From assembly GCA_964397305.1 (NCBI GenBank), contig CAYNIP010000019.1, positions 1-64,000 of the forward strand: a DNA stretch of 64,000 nucleotides. Reading direction: 5' to 3'. The stretch's first letter is position 1, and every line of letters starts with the position of its first letter. Below are positions 1 to 8,548 of this stretch, one piece after another. The stretch comes from JAAUTY01 sp964397305. GTDB taxonomy: Bacteria > Cyanobacteriota > Cyanobacteriia > Cyanobacteriales > Spirulinaceae. The translations under genes and the position numbers were made by a program. Below the pieces are notes generated by a model, which was given only the letters and a program-made list of their open reading frames with translations, ran no database searches and was not told where the DNA came from.

Positions 1-1692
1 GGTCAAGCGGGGCTCGGGGGGCAGGGGGGGTGGAGCTGGCCGGGGGGGTGGCGGTTCCCAGGAGCCGGCCTGGGGATTCTCGTCCCCCTCCCCGATGCTG
101 AGTTCATCGAGATAGTCGCCCTCGTGGTCTCCCCAGGGGGTCGCCTCTAGCCCAGCCGAAGCCCCTAGCGCTTCCGCCTCAGGAGCTTCGGCCTGCCAGT
201 CCAGCTCGCCAAAGGTGGCCTCCAGCAGGGCGGAGTCGGCCGCGAGGGCTTCGGCATCGAGGTCGCCAAAGTCGAGGGGAGCGGGGGTATCGTCCCAGTC
301 TTCGCCCCCCCAGGCCTGGGGGGACTCTTCCGGTGGGAAGGGGGAGCCCGGGGCAAACTCGGATTCAAAGCCAGCGGTGGCGGTGAAGATGTCCGGCTCT
401 GGCAGGGTTGGGTTGAATTCCAGGGCTTGGCCGGCCAGCTCGAGCAGTTCGGGGCTGGGTTGGCCGCCGTGCTGGCGATCGCCAGCCAGCACGGCTTCCT
501 GGGCGGCGCGAAAGTCCGCATAGGCCGCTACGGCCACTTCGCGCTGCCGCTGGGGCTGGGTCTCTAGGGCGGCCAGGGTCGTGGTGGCGATCGCCTGGAA
601 TCCCGGCAAACTCAAGGATTCTCCCAGGCCGAGGAAGACCTCCGCCTGGTCCCGTAGCACTTGGGCCAAGTGCGCCGGGTCGTCGTCCTCCCGCAGCGCG
701 GTGGCAAATTCATCGAGGCGCTGACTCACGCCCACCTCAAAGATCGACCGGGTGAGGTCAAACCCCAGTTCTGAGGAGGAGGGCAGGACGGACTCCTGAT
801 CGAAGCAGTCCCCCAGGTGAGCCCGACAGCGCTCAAACACGGCCTGGGAGCGCTGGAGGATGTCGGCGTTGGTGCTGGGATCGTGGCTGAGTTCGGCTGT
901 GAGCGATCGCCGCAAGCACTCGTAGCCCTCAAACAGCATCGCCTGCAACTCGTCATCGAGCCGGGCTGCGGGGACGAGCAGGGCCCGAAAGATGTCTTCC
1001 AGTTGATGGGCGACGGTTTTGATCGTTTCTTGCCCGACGTTGGCGGCGGCTCCCTTGAGGGTGTGGGTGGCCCGCATCAGGGTGTAGATTTCGTTGGTCT
1101 CTTTGCTGGGGCTGAGGGTGAGCAGTTGCTGCTCGATTTCCACGAGCAGATCCTGGGCCTCGCTCATGAAGTAGCCGTAGCCCTCGGACTGGCTGGCGTC
1201 AAAGTCTAAGGGGGCCGCGGGTTCCGGTTCGATCAAGGGCTCGGCCTCCGGATTAGGAATGCTGTTCCAAAAGTCGGCAGCCGCCTGGGTCGCGGCGGCG
1301 GGGAGGTTGGGCGGTTCCGGGGTGGGGCGGGGGGGCGAGAGGGTGGCGACGGGTCTCGGGGGGGCCGGGGCTCGGGGCTCGGGGTCCGGCAGCGGCGTGG
1401 CGGCGGCGGCTCCGGCGGTGGCCTCAGGGCTGGAAGCCGGGGCGTTCGCGGGGCGTCCCGGCGGGATGATCGCCGGACTCTCAACCCCCGCCTCCCGACT
1501 CCCGGCAGCCGACTCCTGCTGCGCCGGCGGCGGTCCGGGAGCAACCGTGCCCAAGAGGCTATCGGTGGCCTTGGCGACTTCACGGCCGAGTTTGTCTTGG
1601 GTGAAGTAGTCCCAGTCACGCACGGATTGCCAGACTGCGCCGGCCAATTGCTTCGCGAGTTTGTGAAAATCCCAGTCGTCTTTCGCCGCCAT
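1..1692 (-). CDS. CheA/PixL-like hybrid histidine kinase, N-terminal part (cut by window edge)
   Basis: This frame stays open from an ATG at 1692 down to base 1 (564 codons), so the C-terminal kinase, CheW-like and any receiver domains lie outside the window. Residues about 176-270 form an HPt domain with the phospho-acceptor His near residue 210 in the motif ATHTLKGAAANVG. It is preceded by about 100 residues of Pro/Ala-rich linker and followed by a second helical segment and an acidic linker. HPt-first CheA proteins of this type (PixL, HmpE) receive signals from GAF chemoreceptors in cyanobacterial phototaxis and pilus control. The gene lies downstream of the PixG-like and PixJ-like genes on the same strand, which supports that role. 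A GAGGGGAA ribosome-binding site precedes the ATG. CheA-type identity is confident; the exact orthologue (PixL or another CheA) is inferred from context. Confidence 0.85.
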   Translation of the reverse strand, partial: MAAKDDWDFHKLAKQLAGAVWQSVRDWDYFTQDKLGREVAKATDSLLGTVAPGPPPAQQESAAGSREAGVESPAIIPPGRPANAPASSPEATAGAAAATPLPDPEPRAPAPPRPVATLSPPRPTPEPPNLPAAATQAAADFWNSIPNPEAEPLIEPEPAAPLDFDASQSEGYGYFMSEAQDLLVEIEQQLLTLSPSKETNEIYTLMRATHTLKGAAANVGQETIKTVAHQLEDIFRALLVPAARLDDELQAMLFEGYECLRRSLTAELSHDPSTNADILQRSQAVFERCRAHLGDCFDQESVLPSSSELGFDLTRSIFEVGVSQRLDEFATALREDDDPAHLAQVLRDQAEVFLGLGESLSLPGFQAIATTTLAALETQPQRQREVAVAAYADFRAAQEAVLAGDRQHGGQPSPELLELAGQALEFNPTLPEPDIFTATAGFESEFAPGSPFPPEESPQAWGGEDWDDTPAPLDFGDLDAEALAADSALLEATFGELDWQAEAPEAEALGASAGLEATPWGDHEGDYLDELSIGEGDENPQAGSWEPPPPRPAPPPLPPEPRLT

Positions 1693-1742
1693 GATTCTAG
1701 GTTCCCCTCGAAACGCTGTTTTTCCCGCCAGCCATCCTCACG

Positions 1743-2129
1743 CTAGCGCGTCGCGACGGTGCGACGTGCTCGCGCCAGGAGTTGCTCGGTGTCAGCATTG
1801 AGTTGCTGTTCCTTAATCTCTAATTCAGCCAGTTGCTCGCGGAGAATCGCGATACGCTCTTCTGGCGATCGCCCGCGCAAAAAGTCAACTTCAACAACGT
1901 TGGAAATACCCTGCAAGCGATTGAGAGCATACTGGAGTTGTTGGCGGCTTTTCGGCTTAATCCGAGGATTGTCGATGCGCTTTTGGATCGCTGTTTTGAC
2001 ATCTGCTTTCCGATAATAGGACAGATTGCCTGCCGTTAATTCGCCAGAAATATCCTTGACAAGTTGCCGAATTGTATGATCGGAGAGTCCCAGCGCTCTT
2101 AAGTGAAGTTTTGTCAGGTTATTACCCAT
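1743..2129 (-). CDS. Unknown 128-aa helical protein of the inserted cassette
   Basis: I do not recognise this protein. The chosen ATG at 2129 overlaps the stop of the upstream gene by 8 bp (ATGGGTAA), a typical sign of translational coupling; a longer upstream frame is possible but less likely. The N-terminal third contains a helix-turn-helix-like stretch (residues about 5-60), followed by a basic segment and a C-terminal coiled coil rich in Glu, Gln and Leu (about 85-128). Base composition is clearly more AT-rich than the chemotaxis genes on either side. It is the last of three co-directional genes lying between the chemoreceptor and the CheA gene. It could be a DNA-binding or nuclease-partner protein, but that is a guess. 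Confidence 0.6.
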   Translation of the reverse strand: MGNNLTKLHLRALGLSDHTIRQLVKDISGELTAGNLSYYRKADVKTAIQKRIDNPRIKPKSRQQLQYALNRLQGISNVVEVDFLRGRSPEERIAILREQLAELEIKEQQLNADTEQLLARARRTVATR

Positions 2130-2475
2130 TGGACTCGCTTCCTCCTTCTTGCAATAGTTTTTGGATGTAGCTAGCTTGCTCGTGAAGGGTGGCTTGCAGC
2201 TTTGGAAGATATTGGTTGGCATAAAAATCCTTCATTTCATTCAATTGATTGATTAGGTCATCAATCAGCTTTTTCTGCTTAGTTGTAATGCCTTTCTGTG
2301 CTCCTAGACGGCGATTTCGCTCTAGCAAGCTTGGCCCAGCATAGCGAATCATACAAGCCACAATCGCCTCGTCAGAATCGGGATTATATGGGGAGGATTC
2401 AATCGCTCGCTGCACATCAGCTTGACACCAATTGTATTGCTGTGCAATTGATTTAATCTGGGCTTTGTCAACCAT
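2122..2475 (-). CDS. Unknown 117-aa protein of the inserted cassette
   Basis: Not recognised. The protein is small, charged and predicted helical, with a Cys-containing N-terminal region and a C-terminal amphipathic/coiled-coil segment (residues about 70-110). It begins with ATG 24 bp after the HNH gene and overlaps the next gene by 8 bp, so the three genes probably form one transcript. Codon use and GC content match its two cassette neighbours rather than the surrounding chromosome. No catalytic motif is apparent. A role together with the HNH protein is inferred from the overlap only. Confidence 0.6.
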   Translation of the reverse strand: MVDKAQIKSIAQQYNWCQADVQRAIESSPYNPDSDEAIVACMIRYAGPSLLERNRRLGAQKGITTKQKKLIDDLINQLNEMKDFYANQYLPKLQATLHEQASYIQKLLQEGGSESNG

Positions 2476-2499
2476 CAGTAAACCTCTGGGAATCCCTCG

Positions 2500-2868
2500 T
2501 TAGATATCGACCACTTTAGTGCCAATCTTGAGATTGCAGTTCGGATGTAACAATCGAAAGTTATCGGGTATATTGGCGGATGAGCCTAAATCCTTGATGG
2601 GTTGGACATGATGAACAACAGTATCTTGGAAGCGCAGTGGCTCGCTACAAGCTGCACATCTACTATTCTGACGCTCAAATTGCTTCTGCTTCCAAGCTTG
2701 CCCTTCTTTACTTTGCAACCATCGGTTAAATTCCTGACGAGGATCTGTGATGGAGCGCGCACGCTCTACAAGCCGATCGTTTTTCTGCCAAAGTTCGGTT
2801 TCTTGGTCAAGCAGAAGCAAGAGATCGTTATAGAGCTGAGTCAGTTTATCTGCGGAGTCTGAAACCAT
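2500..2868 (-). CDS. HNH endonuclease-family protein
   Basis: A 122-aa protein with a C-terminal HNH nuclease fold. A CxxC zinc knuckle (CAAC, about residue 73) is followed by VHHVQPI, the central Asn in DNFRLLHP, and a closing HPNCN motif, giving the expected Cys2/His-Cys zinc ribbon and catalytic His. The N-terminal half is helical and resembles no domain I know. Small HNH proteins of this layout occur in phages, homing elements and restriction modules. It starts at ATG 2868, only 105 bp downstream of the chemoreceptor stop, and leads a three-gene low-GC cassette. Substrate and biological role cannot be read from the sequence. Confidence 0.75.
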   Translation of the reverse strand: MVSDSADKLTQLYNDLLLLLDQETELWQKNDRLVERARSITDPRQEFNRWLQSKEGQAWKQKQFERQNSRCAACSEPLRFQDTVVHHVQPIKDLGSSANIPDNFRLLHPNCNLKIGTKVVDI

Positions 2869-2937
2869 GGCTATGGGTTGCTGCTAAAACACAACGTTTG
2901 GGGCAAGTGACGGATCTCAGCGACCTAGCCAAGGAGC

Positions 2938-2968
2938 TGGGAGAGGGGAGTTAAACTCCCCCATCCCA
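2938..2968. other. Long hairpin after the chemoreceptor gene
   Basis: The palindrome GGGGAGTTAAACTCCCC (2945-2961) is extended on both sides by CTGGGA/TCCCAG pairing. It lies immediately downstream of the chemoreceptor stop codon on the minus strand. No T-run follows in either direction, so it may be a weak terminator, an mRNA-stabilising hairpin or an insertion scar at the cassette boundary. Confidence 0.35.
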
Positions 2969-2973
2969 GCGGC

Positions 2974-5900
2974 TTAGTTGACTTTGAACTGGCGGACCAC
3001 GGCTTGGAGTTGCTGGGCGGTCGCCAGGGAGTTTTGGAAGGAGTCGGAAAGTTCCAGAGAACCGTCCGAGGTGCTTTGGGAGATGGCGGCCACTTCGTTC
3101 ATAGTCTCTGTAACTGAGCAGGACTGGGCGAGCTGAGCCGTGGTGGCATTGGCGATCGCCTCCACCAGTTCGCTGATCTGGGCCGTGGCGGCGGCGATCG
3201 CGTTCAGGCTCTCGCGAGTTTCCTCCACCAAGTTGGTCCCGGCGCTGACCTGCGCGATCGCCGCTTCGGTGACGGCGATCGCGTCGCTGGTCTGGGTGCG
3301 GATTTCCGCGACGAGGTTGGAAATTTCCAGCGTCGCGCTGGCCGACTGGCGGGCGAGGGAGCGCACTTCGTCAGCGACGACCGCGAAGCCCTTGCCGTAC
3401 TCCCCGGCCCGGGTCGCCTCAATCGCTGCATTCAGCGAGAGCAACTGCGTTTGGGTGGCGAAGTCGCTGATCAGCTTCACCACGCGGTCGATCTTCTGGG
3501 AAGATTCGCTCAGCTCCCGAATCTTCTGGCTACTCTCGGCCACGGTGTCCCGAATGGCGAGGATGCTCTCCACGGTGCGGTTCATGGCCGCGTCGCCGGA
3601 TTGCACCGTCTGGTTGGCGTTTTGCACCGCGCCTTCAATGGCTTCCGCTTTGGTGCTCACCACCTGCGTCGAGGTCGCCATCATCTGCACCTCTTCGAGG
3701 GCCTTGTTCAACTCCGCGGCCTGGCGCTGGGCCTGTTCCGCCAGCTTGTTCACGGCCACCTCGCTGCTAGCCGAGGTTTCCGCCACCTTCACCGTCGCTG
3801 ATTGCACCTGAACGACAATGCCGCGCAGGCTTTGCAGCGTGTTGTTGTAGACATCGGCGATCGTGCCCAGTTCGTCGTCCGACAAGGGCGCACGCACGGT
3901 CAGGTCGCCTTCCAGGGCCGGGCGCACGGCGGTGAGCAGGTCGAGGGCGCGGCGCTGGAGCAGTTCGCGGGCCGTTTTCTCGCGGGTTGCCAACTCCGAA
4001 AGTTGCTGGGCTTGCGATCGCAACTGTTCCAAATCCTGGGCCCGCTGGAGGGCGATACCCAACTGCGTCCCCAGTTGCACCATGAGTTTGACCTCGGCCT
4101 CTTCCCACTGGCGGGGTTCAGAGCACTGGTAGTTCGCCAGCAGACCCCAGAGCTGGTCGCCCAGAAAAATCGGCACGGTGACATAGGCGCGTGCCTCAAA
4201 GGCTTCGAGCAATTCCAGGTAACAGGGCGGGAACCCCGCTGCGCGCACATCGTTGCAGACGCGGGCCTTGTCGCCCTGGCTGTAGCTGCCGCCCTGGGTG
4301 CGTTGCAAGTAGGTATCCTTCGACGCCAGCTCCCGGATCTGCATCTGTTTAATCGTGCAGCCCTCGGTGTCGATGTTGTCGCGGGTTTGCTCGAGGAGCT
4401 TCGGGTCTTCGCCTTGACGCCCCAAGAGGGCTGTCCAGGGACTTTGCACAGACTCAGCCACAAACTCGCCGCTCCAGTCGGGGTTGAAGCGGTAGATGGC
4501 CACGCGGTCGGAGTTGAAGACCTTGCGGACCTCGCGGGTGGCGATGCGGAAGATGGTGTTGATGTCGGAGGATTCGCGGATCTTGTCGCTGACGAGGGCG
4601 ATCGCCCGCTCCCGTTCCACCGCCTCTTCCAGCTTGCGAGTCTGGGCCTTGAGGTTGTCCAAGTCCTGGGCCCGCTGCAAGGCGATCCCCAACTGACCCC
4701 CCAAGTTCATAGCCAAATTAACCTCCTCCGGCTGCCACTCGCGCGGCCCCGAGCACTGGTAGCTGGCGAGCAAGCCCCAGAGCTGCTCGTTGAGGAAGAT
4801 CGGCACGGTAACGTAGGCGCGGGCCTGGAAACTTTCCTCCAACTCCACATAGCACTGGGGAAACCCAGCGGTGTAAATATCGTTGCAGACGCGGGCCTTA
4901 TCGCCTTGGCTGTACGTGCCGCCCTGGGTACGCTGGAGGTAGGTGTCCTGGACCGCCAGCTTGCGCGTCCGCATTTGCTTGATCGTGCAACCCTCGGTGT
5001 CGATGTTCTGGCGGGTGCCCTCGAGGATTTCTGGCTCCTCCCCCTGGGCTCCCAGCAAGGACTTCCAGCCGGCCCCCACCGACTCCGCCACAAAGACGCC
5101 GCTCCAGTCGGGGTTGAACCGATAGACCACAACACGATTCACCGCGAGCAGGCGACGCAACTCTTCCGTTGCGACGCGGAAGATGGCGTCGGCACTTTGG
5201 GATTGGCGAATGCGATCGCTCACCAAAGCCAAGGCCCGCTCCCGTTCCACCGCAGCCTCCAGCTTGCGGGCCTGGGCCTTGACTTGCTCCAAATCTTGGG
5301 CCCGTTGCAGGGCGATCCCCAACTGGCTGCCCAGGGTGATAGCCAGGCTCACCTCTTCGTCCTGCCACTGGCGCGGCCCGGAGCATTGGTAGGAAGCCAT
5401 CAGGCCCCAGAGCTGGTCGCCGAGAAAAATCGGCACGGTGATGTAAGCACGGGCCTGGAAACTTTCCAACAATTCCACATAGCACTGGGGAAAACCAGCG
5501 TTGTAGACATCGTTGCAGACGCGGGCCTTATCTCCTTGGCGGTAGCTCCCCCCCTGGGTGCGTTGGAGGTAGGTATCTTTCGCCGCCAACTCGCGGACGC
5601 GCATTTGCTTGATCGTGCAGCCCTCGGTGTCGATGTTTTGGCGGGTGCCCTCGAGAATTTCTGGCTCCTCCCCCTGGGCTCCCAGCAGGGACTTCCAGCC
5701 AGCCCCCACCGACTCCGCCACAAAGAGGCCGCTCCAGTCGGGATTAAACCGATAGACCACCACGCGGTCATTGCCGAGGAGTTTGCGAACCTCTTCGGTG
5801 GCGATGCTGAAGATGGTATCGGTGGTTTGGAATTGCTTGATCTTGTCGCTGACCAAGGCAATCGTGCGCTCTCGCTCAACAGCGCGCTCCAGTTGCTGGG

Positions 5901-7125
5901 CCTGCAAACGCTGTTGCCGCAGCAGGGCCGCCTGCTGCAAGGCAACCCCGAGTTGATCGGCGATTTGCCCCAGCCAGCGCACCTCGGTCTCTTGCCACTG
6001 GCGCGGGCCCCGGCACTGGTAGCAGGCTAGCAGACCCCAGAGTTTATCCCCTTGGTAAATGGCCGTGGTGAGGTAGGCGCGGGCCTGGAAGCGTTCCAGA
6101 AGATCGAGGTAGCACTGGGGAAAGTCGCGAGCATAGACATCATCCACAACTCGGAAGGGGTCGCCCTGGGTGTAAGCCCCGCCTTTGGTGCGTTCCAGAT
6201 AGGTGTCTTTGACTTCGCCGAGGGCGGCGTTGTTGTAGTTGCGGGTTTGCGCCCCGTTGACCATCAACTTGAGGTTGCAGTCTTGGGCATTGTCTTGGAT
6301 CACTTCCGGATCGACGGGGTTCTGCAAGAGGGAGACCCACTCCTCCCCCACCGATTCGGCAATGAACTTGCCGCTCCAGTCGGCGTTGAAGCGAAAGATG
6401 CCTACGCGGTCGGCGTCGATCAATTGCCGCACTTCTTGGGTGGTGGTTTGGAAGATGACTTTGAGATCGAGCGATCGCCGCATCCGGTCGATCACTTTGC
6501 TGACGGCATCCTCCCGGGCCTGCTGCTGCTGCAACTGCTGGCGCACGTCGTAGTCAATCAGGTTGAGAGCGAGGCTACCGGCCACTTGCTCCAGCAAGGC
6601 GATGTCCTGGGGCAACCACTCGAGCGCTTCGTCACACTGGTGCAGGACGAGCAGGCCCCACACGCGGCCAGCCGGTCGCAGGCTGAGGCTGAGGCTGCTG
6701 CGGACTTGGTATTGCTCCAGGAGCTGGCGCTGGTAGGGGGTCAGTTCTGAGTCGGTGGTGTCGTCAAGGACCACACTGCTCAGGGCGGCGTAGTGCTGCT
6801 GTTCGTCCTCCCCAAACAGGGTTGCGGGCAGGGTCTGGGCCAGGGCCGGGGTCCAGCCCCGCTCCACGGACTCGGCCCGGACGAGGCCGCGATCGCGTTG
6901 AGTGAAGTGATAGATCAGGACGCGGGAAGCCGGAATGAGGTCACGGACTTGCTGGACGGCCAGGGTGAGGAGGTCTTCCAGATCGGTAGCTTGGCTGAAT
7001 TGCTGGGCGATCGCCGCTACGTGCTGGCGCTGGCGCTGAAACTCGGCCTGGAGGCGAGAATCCCGTTGGGACGCTTCGTGAACGTGAGTATCGGTGGCAG
7101 TGGAAGCCGGCTGGGTTGCAGTCAT
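2974..7125 (-). CDS. PixJ-like soluble methyl-accepting protein with five GAF domains
   Basis: A 1383-aa chemoreceptor with no visible transmembrane segment. Domain order: GAF1 about 35-195, GAF2 205-405, GAF3 425-615, GAF4 635-825, GAF5 845-1035, a HAMP-like segment 1065-1110, then an MCP signalling domain whose conserved hairpin tip (LLSLNAAIEATRAGE) is near 1230-1245. GAF2-5 each keep a Cys at the usual bilin-attachment place (FPQCY or FPPCY, about residues 338, 548, 758, 968). The partner His of cyanobacteriochromes is replaced by Tyr. Each also has a second Cys 45-55 residues upstream. GAF3, 4 and 5 repeat with exactly 210-residue spacing and near-identical stretches, indicating recent tandem duplication. 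ATG 7125 was preferred to a TTG 30 bp upstream. It lies 54 bp after the PixG-like gene. It likely feeds light or ligand signals to CheA. Confidence 0.9.
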   Translation of the reverse strand: MTATQPASTATDTHVHEASQRDSRLQAEFQRQRQHVAAIAQQFSQATDLEDLLTLAVQQVRDLIPASRVLIYHFTQRDRGLVRAESVERGWTPALAQTLPATLFGEDEQQHYAALSSVVLDDTTDSELTPYQRQLLEQYQVRSSLSLSLRPAGRVWGLLVLHQCDEALEWLPQDIALLEQVAGSLALNLIDYDVRQQLQQQQAREDAVSKVIDRMRRSLDLKVIFQTTTQEVRQLIDADRVGIFRFNADWSGKFIAESVGEEWVSLLQNPVDPEVIQDNAQDCNLKLMVNGAQTRNYNNAALGEVKDTYLERTKGGAYTQGDPFRVVDDVYARDFPQCYLDLLERFQARAYLTTAIYQGDKLWGLLACYQCRGPRQWQETEVRWLGQIADQLGVALQQAALLRQQRLQAQQLERAVERERTIALVSDKIKQFQTTDTIFSIATEEVRKLLGNDRVVVYRFNPDWSGLFVAESVGAGWKSLLGAQGEEPEILEGTRQNIDTEGCTIKQMRVRELAAKDTYLQRTQGGSYRQGDKARVCNDVYNAGFPQCYVELLESFQARAYITVPIFLGDQLWGLMASYQCSGPRQWQDEEVSLAITLGSQLGIALQRAQDLEQVKAQARKLEAAVERERALALVSDRIRQSQSADAIFRVATEELRRLLAVNRVVVYRFNPDWSGVFVAESVGAGWKSLLGAQGEEPEILEGTRQNIDTEGCTIKQMRTRKLAVQDTYLQRTQGGTYSQGDKARVCNDIYTAGFPQCYVELEESFQARAYVTVPIFLNEQLWGLLASYQCSGPREWQPEEVNLAMNLGGQLGIALQRAQDLDNLKAQTRKLEEAVERERAIALVSDKIRESSDINTIFRIATREVRKVFNSDRVAIYRFNPDWSGEFVAESVQSPWTALLGRQGEDPKLLEQTRDNIDTEGCTIKQMQIRELASKDTYLQRTQGGSYSQGDKARVCNDVRAAGFPPCYLELLEAFEARAYVTVPIFLGDQLWGLLANYQCSEPRQWEEAEVKLMVQLGTQLGIALQRAQDLEQLRSQAQQLSELATREKTARELLQRRALDLLTAVRPALEGDLTVRAPLSDDELGTIADVYNNTLQSLRGIVVQVQSATVKVAETSASSEVAVNKLAEQAQRQAAELNKALEEVQMMATSTQVVSTKAEAIEGAVQNANQTVQSGDAAMNRTVESILAIRDTVAESSQKIRELSESSQKIDRVVKLISDFATQTQLLSLNAAIEATRAGEYGKGFAVVADEVRSLARQSASATLEISNLVAEIRTQTSDAIAVTEAAIAQVSAGTNLVEETRESLNAIAAATAQISELVEAIANATTAQLAQSCSVTETMNEVAAISQSTSDGSLELSDSFQNSLATAQQLQAVVRQFKVN

Positions 7126-7179
7126 GGTAAGGGGTTGCGAGGGGTTGGGGATCAAGCGGGGGGCCAGGAACCGTGGCGG

Positions 7180-8412
7180 TTACGGCGGCGGCACGGGCAG
7201 CCAGCGCTGGGCGATCGCGAGCACTGGCTCCGCCGCAATCGGTTTGCTCAGAAAATCGGTCGCCCCTACTAGTTTGGCGCGAACCCGATCGACCAAGCCA
7301 TCCCGGCCGGTCACGATCACGATCGGCGTGGCCTGAAACTGCTTCACCCGGCGGATTTGGGTGCAGATTTCGTAGCCATTGGCGATGGGCATGACGAGAT
7401 CGAGCAGAATCAGGTCGGGGCGGTGCTGGAGCAGGAGCGGCAGGGCTTGAATCGGGTCCGTAATCGTCAGACAGCGGTAGCCAGCTTCGCTGAGGATGCC
7501 TTCGAGCAGTTCCCCCACCTGGGGGTGGTCGTCGATGCAGGCCACCAGGGGCTGACTGGGTTGTTCAGCCGCGGCCGGTGCTTCGGGTTGGTCCGGCTGG
7601 AGAAAGGATGGCGGCGGTAGGTCGGGGATCGTTTGGAAGGCGATCAACCGCTGCTGGTGGTAGGGCAGGAGCGATCGCCCCAAGGATAGCACTTCCTGCT
7701 TTGCCATCCAGGCAATGTCTCGGAGCGATCGCCGCCCATTGGCCAAAAGGGTCAAGTTGCGGTAAACCTGGGGAGGGGTCTGCCGTTGCAGAGCCAGGGA
7801 CTGGGCAATGACCGGGGCGAGATCGGGGGCCTGGCGACCAAGGCCGGCGGCGGTCCAGGCCTGCCATTCCGCCTGCGCTTGGGCCAAGATCGCCTGGAGA
7901 TCGAGGGTGGAAGTTTGGGGCAAGAGGCCCAGCTTGGAGGGGCGGCGGCCGGGCTGCTCGCGGAGACCGGGGGGCGCGGCACTGAGAGTCTGGGCCGTTG
8001 CTTGCACGAGGTCAAAGGTCACTTCCGCGACGATGCCCCGGATGGTCGCAATGATCGGTTCCACTGGCGAGACCTGCCGCCGCACCATGAGCACCAGGAC
8101 ATCGTAATCCCAGCAGGCGAGCGGGTCGCTGTCTCGCAACTCTAGGTGGCTCGGCTCCAGGGAGGGGCAGTGGCGGATCAAGTGCCGTCGCCAGCGCCGC
8201 ACGGGATGGGCGCCGCCCGTGGCCCAGACCAAGCGACCGAGGCTGAGGTAGAGGGCCCAGGTTTGCCCCTGGGAAAACGCGACCGTCAGGCAGCCGGTAA
8301 ACTTGTCCTGGCCGTAGGTGGCTAGGGCCGACAGCAGCGGGGAGTGGGTGGGTGAGGGATTGAGCGGGGAGGTTGTTGCGGGCATGGGGGGTGTGAGCCA
8401 GGCTGATCCCAT
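7180..8412 (-). CDS. PixG/PatA-like response regulator (PATAN + receiver)
   Basis: This 410-aa protein has an N-terminal PATAN (DUF4388-like) domain, starting with the typical LATYGQDKFTGCLTV segment near residue 32. After a variable middle region it has a C-terminal CheY-like receiver domain (about 285-402) with acidic pocket DD, phospho-acceptor Asp in LLDLVMP, Thr in VTG and Lys in LSKPI. PatA/PixG regulators act with type IV pili in cyanobacterial phototaxis and in heterocyst patterning. It is the first gene of the minus-strand chemotaxis operon and ends 54 bp before the chemoreceptor. The CheY (PixH) and CheW (PixI) genes that usually separate these two are missing here. Confidence 0.85.
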   Translation of the reverse strand: MGSAWLTPPMPATTSPLNPSPTHSPLLSALATYGQDKFTGCLTVAFSQGQTWALYLSLGRLVWATGGAHPVRRWRRHLIRHCPSLEPSHLELRDSDPLACWDYDVLVLMVRRQVSPVEPIIATIRGIVAEVTFDLVQATAQTLSAAPPGLREQPGRRPSKLGLLPQTSTLDLQAILAQAQAEWQAWTAAGLGRQAPDLAPVIAQSLALQRQTPPQVYRNLTLLANGRRSLRDIAWMAKQEVLSLGRSLLPYHQQRLIAFQTIPDLPPPSFLQPDQPEAPAAAEQPSQPLVACIDDHPQVGELLEGILSEAGYRCLTITDPIQALPLLLQHRPDLILLDLVMPIANGYEICTQIRRVKQFQATPIVIVTGRDGLVDRVRAKLVGATDFLSKPIAAEPVLAIAQRWLPVPPP

Positions 8413-8548
8413 CCTGCTTAAGGGGGGACTGGATCAGAGGAGTCTATTTACAAATTGTAGACATTGCCGCCAGCCCTAGGGGGCTTCAACCCCTAGACTG
8501 GGGGTTGCTGTTAGAAGCTGTTGCAAACCGTTACGAATCTTTACACCT

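Noticed and set aside
3802..6030. A 742-codon open frame opposite the chemoreceptor
   Set aside because: It is the antisense shadow of the repeated GAF domains; its Leu/Ala/His-rich repeats mirror the GAF repeats and it has no independent signals.
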